Source: DATHTC01 sp050262775 (GTDB taxonomy: Bacteria > Actinomycetota > Thermoleophilia > Gaiellales > Gaiellaceae). Taken from it: a stretch of 47,882 bases of DNA. The notes beneath the pieces are model-generated. The model was not told the origin of the DNA and did no database searches. It worked only from the letters and a program-made list of their open reading frames with translations. A program made the position numbers and the translations under genes. Every line of letters begins with the position of its first letter. Positions within the stretch are counted from its first letter, which is position 1. Shown in pieces: positions 43,371 through 47,882 of this stretch. The stretch covers positions 1 to 47,882 of the forward strand of contig JBLNEO010000247.1 of the NCBI GenBank assembly GCA_050262775.1. Direction: 5' to 3'.

Positions 43371-44291
43371 CTAGTACGCGACGGCGCCGCGGCCGGTCTC
43401 GGCCGCATGACGCTGCTCGTCGGCGCGGTACGACGACCGCACGAGCGGGCCGGAGAAGACGGAGCCGAAGCCCAATGCCTCCCCCTGCTGCCGGAACCAG
43501 CGGAACTCGTCGGGGTGCACCCAGCGATCGATCTCCGCGTGCTTCGGGCTCGGCTGGAGGTACTGGCCGATGGTGACGACGTCGACACCATGCGCGCGCA
43601 GGTCGCGCAGCGTCTCGACGACCTCGTCGTTCGTCTCGCCGAGCCCGACGATGATCCCGGACTTCGTCAGCACGGGGTAGTCGGCGACCTCCTTCGCCCG
43701 GCGGAGCAGCCACAGCGCCCCGTCGTAGTCGGCCTTGCCGCCGCGCATGCGGCGGTGCAGGCGCCGGACGGTCTCGATGTTGTGGTTGAAGACGTCGGGC
43801 CGTGCGCCGAGCACCGTCCGCAGCGCGCCCTCCTCGACCCCGAGGAAGTCCGGCGTCAGCACCTCGACCGACGCCTCCGGGAGCTTCGCCTTGATCGCCC
43901 GGATGGTCGCCGCGTAGTGGCCCGCACCCTTGTCCTCGACGTCGTCCCGGTCGACGGAGGTGACGACGACGTGCTTCAGGCCCATCTGCGCCGCCGCCTG
44001 CGCCAGGCGGAGCGGCTCGAGCGGGTCGACGGGCTCCGACGGCTTCCCCGAGTGGACGTAGCAGTAGCGGCACGCGCGCGTGCACGTCTCGCCGAGGATC
44101 TGGAACGTCGCCGTCCCCCGTCCCCAGCACTCGGAGATGTTGGGGCAGCGCGCCTCCTCGCAGATCGTGTGGAGGCTCGCGCCGTGGAGCAGCTTCCTGA
44201 CGTCGAAGTACTGCGAGTCCGCGCTGGGCGCGCGGACCTTCATCCACTCGGGCCGGCGCGGGCGCTCGGCGACGGGCAGCGACGTCTCCAT
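43371..44291 (-). CDS. lipA: Lipoyl synthase
   Basis: The 306-residue radical SAM enzyme inserts two sulfurs into octanoyl groups. The auxiliary cluster motif is CEEARCPNISECW (C-x4-C-x5-C), the radical SAM motif is CTRACRYC, and the C-terminal RSSY supplies the cluster Ser. GQYLQPSPKHAEIDRWVHPD matches the family. ATG 44291 is preceded by TAGACT and seven bases. lipB ends just upstream. Confidence 0.96.
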   Translation of the reverse strand: METSLPVAERPRRPEWMKVRAPSADSQYFDVRKLLHGASLHTICEEARCPNISECWGRGTATFQILGETCTRACRYCYVHSGKPSEPVDPLEPLRLAQAAAQMGLKHVVVTSVDRDDVEDKGAGHYAATIRAIKAKLPEASVEVLTPDFLGVEEGALRTVLGARPDVFNHNIETVRRLHRRMRGGKADYDGALWLLRRAKEVADYPVLTKSGIIVGLGETNDEVVETLRDLRAHGVDVVTIGQYLQPSPKHAEIDRWVHPDEFRWFRQQGEALGFGSVFSGPLVRSSYRADEQRHAAETGRGAVAY

Positions 44292-44298
44292 CCCGGCC

Positions 44299-44304
44299 AG
44301 TCTA
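44299..44304 (-). promoter_or_regulatory. Candidate -10 element for lipA (leaderless)
   Basis: TAGACT on the minus strand, seven bases before ATG 44291, overlapping the lipB stop codon. Its hexamer and spacing are identical to those of fumC. Confidence 0.4.
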
Positions 44305-45000
44305 GAGACGGGCCCCGGCGTCGGCCGGCACTGCGAGCTCGTCCGCGGGGAGTGCGGCGAACGCGAGGTCGAACACGTCCGCGAGCGCCGCTGCGGCATG
44401 CGGCTTGACCTCGTCGACCGAGACGGGGCGGCCGAGCTCGCGGGCGATGGTCGTGAACGAGGCGTCCTCGAGCCCGCAGGCCGTGATCCACTCGGTGAAC
44501 GGGGCGGGATCGAGGTCGACGTTCAGCGCGTAGCCGTGCGTCGTCACCCAGCGCGAGACGTGGATGCCGATGGAGGCGATCTTGCGCGGCGGCCGCGTCA
44601 GCCAGACGCCGGTGAGCCCGTCGATGCGCTCGCCCCTCACGCCGACGGCGGCGAGGGTCCGGATCAGCGCCTCCTCGAGGTCGCGCACGTAGCGCTTCAC
44701 GTCCTGCCCGTGGCGGGTGAGGTCGAGGATCGGGTAGCAGACGAGCTGCCCGGGCCCGTGGAAGGTGGACTTCCCGCCACGGTCGGTCTCGACGATCTCG
44801 ACCGCCGCGTCGTCGGGGACGTGGAGTTCCGACGCCTCCTCCGTGCGCCGCCCGAGCGTGACGACCGCCGGGTGCTCGAGGAGGAGCACCGTGTCCGGGC
44901 GTTCGCGGGCCGTGACGGCCGCGGCGACCCTGCGCTGGAGCTCCCAGGCCTCGAGGTACGGGACCTCGCCGAGGGAGAGGAGGTGGGCGTCGCGGGCCAC
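44302..45000 (-). CDS. lipB: Octanoyltransferase
   Basis: The 232-residue enzyme transfers octanoate from acyl carrier protein to lipoyl domains. RGGKSTFHGPGQLVCYPI, the catalytic Lys in RKIASIGIHVSRW and the Cys in ITACGLED are visible. GTG 45000 is preceded by TACGCT and six bases. lipA follows. This pair lipoylates the E2 encoded upstream in the same direction. Confidence 0.95.
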   Translation of the reverse strand: MARDAHLLSLGEVPYLEAWELQRRVAAAVTARERPDTVLLLEHPAVVTLGRRTEEASELHVPDDAAVEIVETDRGGKSTFHGPGQLVCYPILDLTRHGQDVKRYVRDLEEALIRTLAAVGVRGERIDGLTGVWLTRPPRKIASIGIHVSRWVTTHGYALNVDLDPAPFTEWITACGLEDASFTTIARELGRPVSVDEVKPHAAAALADVFDLAFAALPADELAVPADAGARL

Positions 45001-45006
45001 GGCCGG

Positions 45007-45012
45007 AGCGTA
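45007..45012 (-). promoter_or_regulatory. Candidate -10 element for lipB (leaderless)
   Basis: TACGCT on the minus strand, six bases before GTG 45000, overlapping the end of the NTF2-like gene. No ribosome binding site precedes the start. Confidence 0.35.
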
Positions 45013-45013
45013 G

Positions 45014-45409
45014 CTAGGAGCCCCAGCCCTCATGCGGCTCGCGGCGCCCGACGTCCTCGGTCCAGTAGCCGCGCTCCTCGACGACGAGGCCGTCGTCGTC
45101 GAAGCGCAGGAGGGAGACCCCGGCGATCGTCGTCTCGGAACCGCCCGGCTCGCGCACGACGGCCCACCACTCCACGGCCGCACGGTCGTCGCCGGCGACG
45201 ACCGGCTCGCCGAAGCGGATGTCGCCGCCGGGCTCCTCGGACGCGAACGCCCACGCCGCGTAGGCCGCCGGCTCCTGCGGCTCGCGGAACGGGCCGGTCC
45301 GGAAGGAGGCGCCATCGGCGTAGAGGGCGCCGACGCGCTCCGCGTCGTGCTCGCGCCACGCGCGCTCCCACTCACGCGCCCAGCGCCCGGCGGCCTCGCG
45401 CGCCGTCAC
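45014..45409 (-). CDS. NTF2/SnoaL-like protein
   Basis: The 131-residue protein has the pattern of NTF2-like small domains: WERAWREHDAERVGALYADG, VVAGDDRAAVEWWAVVREPG and LLRFDDDGLVVEERGYWTED. Similar proteins bind small ligands or have unknown roles. It starts at GTG 45409, about 80 bases after the E2 stop. A small, fully open frame of about 24 codons in that gap ends where this gene starts (GTGA) and may be non-coding. Confidence 0.75.
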   Translation of the reverse strand: MTAREAAGRWAREWERAWREHDAERVGALYADGASFRTGPFREPQEPAAYAAWAFASEEPGGDIRFGEPVVAGDDRAAVEWWAVVREPGGSETTIAGVSLLRFDDDGLVVEERGYWTEDVGRREPHEGWGS

Positions 45410-45490
45410 GCGGCGGGCGCCCCCCGCCCGGCGTCCCCGAGCTCGAGCGGGACCGAGACGAAGGCGTCGCCCGCCACGACGCCCGCGCCG

Positions 45491-46942
45491 CTAGTAGTCC
45501 GACTCGCCCCAGCTCTCGAGGCGCCCGCGCAGGTCGCGGAGGAACCGCCCCGCGTACGCGCCGTCGACGAGCCGGTGGTCGTACGTGAGCGTCAGGTTCA
45601 TGATCGGGCGGATCGCGATCACGTCCTGGCCCAGCTCGTCCTGGACGACCCAGGGCCGCTTCACGACCGCGTACGTGCCGAGGATCCCGCTCTGAGGCTG
45701 GCTGATCACCGGCGTGCCGTGGAACGTGCCGTAGCCGCCTGGGTTCGTGATCGTGAACGTCCCGCCCTGGACGTCGTCCGGCAGGAGCTGCTTGTCGCGG
45801 GCGCGCTGCGCGATCTCGGCGACGCCCTTCGCGATCCCGAGCAGGTTCAGCGTCTCCGTGTGCTTCAGCACCGGCACGATCAGGCCCTTGCCGTCGGCGA
45901 GCTCGACCGCGAATCCGAGGTTGACGAAGTTCCGCGTGACGATCTGGTCGCCGCGCAGCTCGCCGTTGATCCAGGGGTAGTCCTTCAGCGTCTCGACCGT
46001 CGCGCGCGCGACGAACGCGAGGTAGGTCGGGTTGACGCCGTAGGCGGCCTGGTACTCGCGCTTGAGCTTCTCGCGGATCGCGACCACCTTCGACATGTCG
46101 ACCTCGATCGCCGAGGTGACGTGCGCGGAGGTGTCGAGCGAGCGGCGCATGTGCTCGGCGATGCCGCGGCGCATGGCGGTGACCGGCTCGCTCGCCTCGC
46201 CCGGCTGGGGCTCGGCGGCGGGCGCGGCCGCCGGTGCCGGCTTGGGAGGCGCGGCGGCCGCCGGTGCCGGTGCCGCGGCGGGGACGGCCCCCGCCTGCGG
46301 CGCGGCCGGAGCGGCCTGCGGCTCGGGCGGCGCAGCCGGTGGGGTCGGGGCAGCCGGTGCGGCGGGCCCGCCGCCCTCGATGAAGCCGAGGATGTCCTTC
46401 TTCGTGACGCGGCCGCCGGCGCCGGTGCCGGGCACCTGCGCCGGGTCGACGCCGTGCTCGGAGGCGATGCGGGCGACGACGGGCGACACGAACGTCTTCC
46501 CGTTGCCGCTGACGGCGGGTGCGGCCTGTGGTGGTGCAGGCGTGGGCGCAGGTGTCGGCGGCGCGGCGGCCGGCTCCGGCGACGCCGCGGCCGTCGGTGC
46601 GACCGTCTCCGCGGGCGACGCCTCGCTCGCCTCCGCGGCCGCCTCCTGCGTCGCGGGCTCGGGCGGCGGCTCGGCCGGCGCTGCCTCCGCGCCCTCGGGC
46701 GCGATCGTCGCGCGCTTCGTGCCGACGTCCACCGTCTCCCCCTCGGGGACGAGGATCTCGGCCAGGACGCCCGTCCCCGGGGACGGCACCTCCGTGTCGA
46801 CCTTGTCGGTCGAGATCTCGAGCAGCGGCTCGTCGGCCTCGACGGCCTCGCCGGGCTGCTTCAGCCACTTCGTGATCGTGCCCTCGGACACGGACACGCC
46901 CATCTGGGGCATGACGACATCGACGACCTGGGTGCTGGCCAT
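45491..46942 (-). CDS. 2-oxoacid dehydrogenase E2 component (lipoyl-dependent acyltransferase)
   Basis: The 483-residue protein has one lipoyl domain (EISTDKVDTEVPSPGTG, with the lipoylated Lys47). A long Ala/Pro linker follows, then a peripheral-subunit binding domain (SPVVARIASEHGVDPAQVPG with GRVTKKDIL), another Ala/Pro linker, and the catalytic domain with YDHRLVDGAYAGRFL (His of the HxxxDG site). The ATG is preceded by AAGGAG. Substrate type (pyruvate, 2-oxoglutarate or branched-chain) is unclear from E2 alone; the upstream E1 beta favours a pyruvate/branched-chain type. Confidence 0.92.
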   Translation of the reverse strand: MASTQVVDVVMPQMGVSVSEGTITKWLKQPGEAVEADEPLLEISTDKVDTEVPSPGTGVLAEILVPEGETVDVGTKRATIAPEGAEAAPAEPPPEPATQEAAAEASEASPAETVAPTAAASPEPAAAPPTPAPTPAPPQAAPAVSGNGKTFVSPVVARIASEHGVDPAQVPGTGAGGRVTKKDILGFIEGGGPAAPAAPTPPAAPPEPQAAPAAPQAGAVPAAAPAPAAAAPPKPAPAAAPAAEPQPGEASEPVTAMRRGIAEHMRRSLDTSAHVTSAIEVDMSKVVAIREKLKREYQAAYGVNPTYLAFVARATVETLKDYPWINGELRGDQIVTRNFVNLGFAVELADGKGLIVPVLKHTETLNLLGIAKGVAEIAQRARDKQLLPDDVQGGTFTITNPGGYGTFHGTPVISQPQSGILGTYAVVKRPWVVQDELGQDVIAIRPIMNLTLTYDHRLVDGAYAGRFLRDLRGRLESWGESDY

Positions 46943-46954
46943 GGCGCTGACTCC

Positions 46955-47882
46955 TTAGTACTGGGCGAGCTCGCGCAGCCCTGCGGCCACGTCCTCGACC
47001 TGCGGGATGAAGGCCTTCTCGAGCTCGGGCGAGAAGGGCACGGGCGTGTCGGGGGCGGCGATCCGCTTCACGGGCGCGTCGAGGTCCTCGAACGCCTCCT
47101 CGGCGACGGTCGCGGCGATCTCGGCGCCGAAGCCGCCGGTGCGCGTGTCCTCGTGGAGCACGAGCACCTTCGACGTCTTCCGCGCCGACGCGAGCACGGC
47201 CTGCCGGTCCCACGGCATCACCGTGCGCAGGTCGACGATCTCGACGGAGATCGCGTCGCCCTCGAGCTGTTTCGCGGCCTCGTCGGCGGTGTGCACCATC
47301 GCCCCCCACGTGATCACGGAGACGTCGTCCCCCTCGCGGTGCGTGCGCGCCTTGCCGAGCGGCACGGTGTACCGCTCCTCGGGCACGTCCGCCTTGATCC
47401 GTCGGTACAGGTGCTTGTGCTCGAAGAACAGGACGGGGTTCGGATCCTCGATCGCCGAGATGATGAGCCCCTTCGCATCCTCGGGCGTGGCGGGGCACAC
47501 GCACTTGAGCCCAGGGATGTGGGCGAACGAGGACTCGGGGTTCTGGGAGTGGAACGGCCCGCCGGAGAAACCGCCGCCCGACGGAAGCCGCACGACGATC
47601 GGCACCGGCGTCCCGACCCGCCAGCGCTGCTTCGCGGCGACCGTGACGAGGTGATCCCACGCGCACGAGATGAAGTCTGCGAACTGCATCTCGGCGACGG
47701 GGCGCATGCCCATGATCGCGGCGCCGGTGCAGCCGCCGACGATCGCGGTCTCCGAGAGCGGAGCGTCGATCACGCGCCACGGCCCGAACTCCTCCTGGAA
47801 GCCGAGCGTCACCTTGAAGGCGCCGCCGTAGACGCCCACGTCCTCGCCGAAGACGAAGACGCGCGGGTCACGGCGCATCTCC
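46955..47882 (-). CDS. 2-oxoacid dehydrogenase E1 beta subunit (5' end outside the window)
   Basis: At least 308 residues of an E1 beta subunit. VFGEDVGVYGGAFKVT, GFQEEFGPWRVIDAPLSE, MQFADFISCAWDHLV, FEHKHLYR and EIVDLRTVMPWDRQAVLASA match the TPP-dependent branched-chain/pyruvate dehydrogenase E1 beta family. The first dozen or so residues usually found before EMRRDPRVFVFGED lie beyond the window. It lies upstream of E2 by 12 bases in one operon. The E1 alpha gene is presumably just outside. Confidence 0.93.
   Translation of the reverse strand, partial: EMRRDPRVFVFGEDVGVYGGAFKVTLGFQEEFGPWRVIDAPLSETAIVGGCTGAAIMGMRPVAEMQFADFISCAWDHLVTVAAKQRWRVGTPVPIVVRLPSGGGFSGGPFHSQNPESSFAHIPGLKCVCPATPEDAKGLIISAIEDPNPVLFFEHKHLYRRIKADVPEERYTVPLGKARTHREGDDVSVITWGAMVHTADEAAKQLEGDAISVEIVDLRTVMPWDRQAVLASARKTSKVLVLHEDTRTGGFGAEIAATVAEEAFEDLDAPVKRIAAPDTPVPFSPELEKAFIPQVEDVAAGLRELAQY

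Noticed and set aside
45410..45490. A small frame of about 24 codons between E2 and the NTF2-like gene
   Set aside because: It ends at the start of the NTF2-like gene but has no ribosome binding site or recognised motif, so it is probably spacer or shadow.
46062..46958. A plus-strand Ala/Gly-rich frame opposite the E2 gene
   Set aside because: It mirrors the Ala/Pro linkers of E2 and has no independent motif.

Overview
The window is a high-GC (about 70%) bacterial chromosome segment. It is densely packed, with short or negative intergenic distances, many GTG starts and apparently leaderless promoters. Gene content (three-helix QcrA, diheme membrane-anchored QcrC, FprA-type ferredoxin reductase, NuoD/NuoL sequence style, DUF6457 beside mobA) suggests an actinobacterium, probably of the Thermoleophilia (Gaiella/Solirubrobacter-like) lineage. 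That placement is inferred by eye. No rRNA, tRNA, CRISPR, insertion sequence or phage genes were seen, and no stretch over 300 bases lacks a gene.

Region 1 (1-12.6 kb): a formate-to-oxygen respiratory locus. A mobA-like gene and a divergent DUF6457 gene precede fdhA, a formate dehydrogenase alpha subunit interrupted in frame by one UGA. A SECIS hairpin with the loop GGUCU follows the UGA, so it is read as selenocysteine. fdhB, an NrfD-type membrane subunit, cytochrome oxidase subunits II and I, a small membrane protein, a CtaG-like protein, a diheme cytochrome c, a Rieske protein and cytochrome b follow. Each junction overlaps or abuts by a few bases. fdhD (FDH sulfurtransferase) faces the operon from its far end. 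Together these could carry electrons from formate to quinone, through bcc to an aa3-type oxidase. The oxidase subunit I has unusual proton-channel residues.

Region 2 (12.6-17.1 kb): a HAD-IB phosphatase and a short Ldh-family oxidoreductase run on the plus strand. A four-gene minus-strand operon follows (UPF0173 metal-dependent hydrolase, a small unknown protein, a DUF1028 protein, a cupin-TPR protein), then a small membrane protein.

Region 3 (17.1-31.2 kb): a complete 14-gene complex I operon, nuoA to nuoN, on the minus strand. It is interrupted only by a roughly 175-base insert between nuoF and nuoG that carries two near-identical palindromic repeats. NuoL lacks the usual TM5 glutamate.

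Region 4 (31.4-34.6 kb): an ErpA/IscA-type Fe-S carrier, an FprA-type ferredoxin-NADP reductase and class II fumarase.

Region 5 (34.6-43.3 kb): an exoprotein island. It has two paralogous secreted Asp-box/BNR propeller proteins, a secreted HExxH metallopeptidase and a small secreted protein. The first propeller gene reads in frame from an Arc-like ribbon-helix-helix DNA-binding domain. Strong hairpins and a perfect 28-base palindrome flank these genes, and their translation starts carry unusually long purine-rich ribosome binding sites.

Region 6 (43.4-47.9 kb, minus strand): lipA, lipB, an NTF2/SnoaL-like protein, a 2-oxoacid dehydrogenase E2 and the E1 beta gene, which runs off the window. 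This couples lipoate synthesis to a lipoylated enzyme complex.
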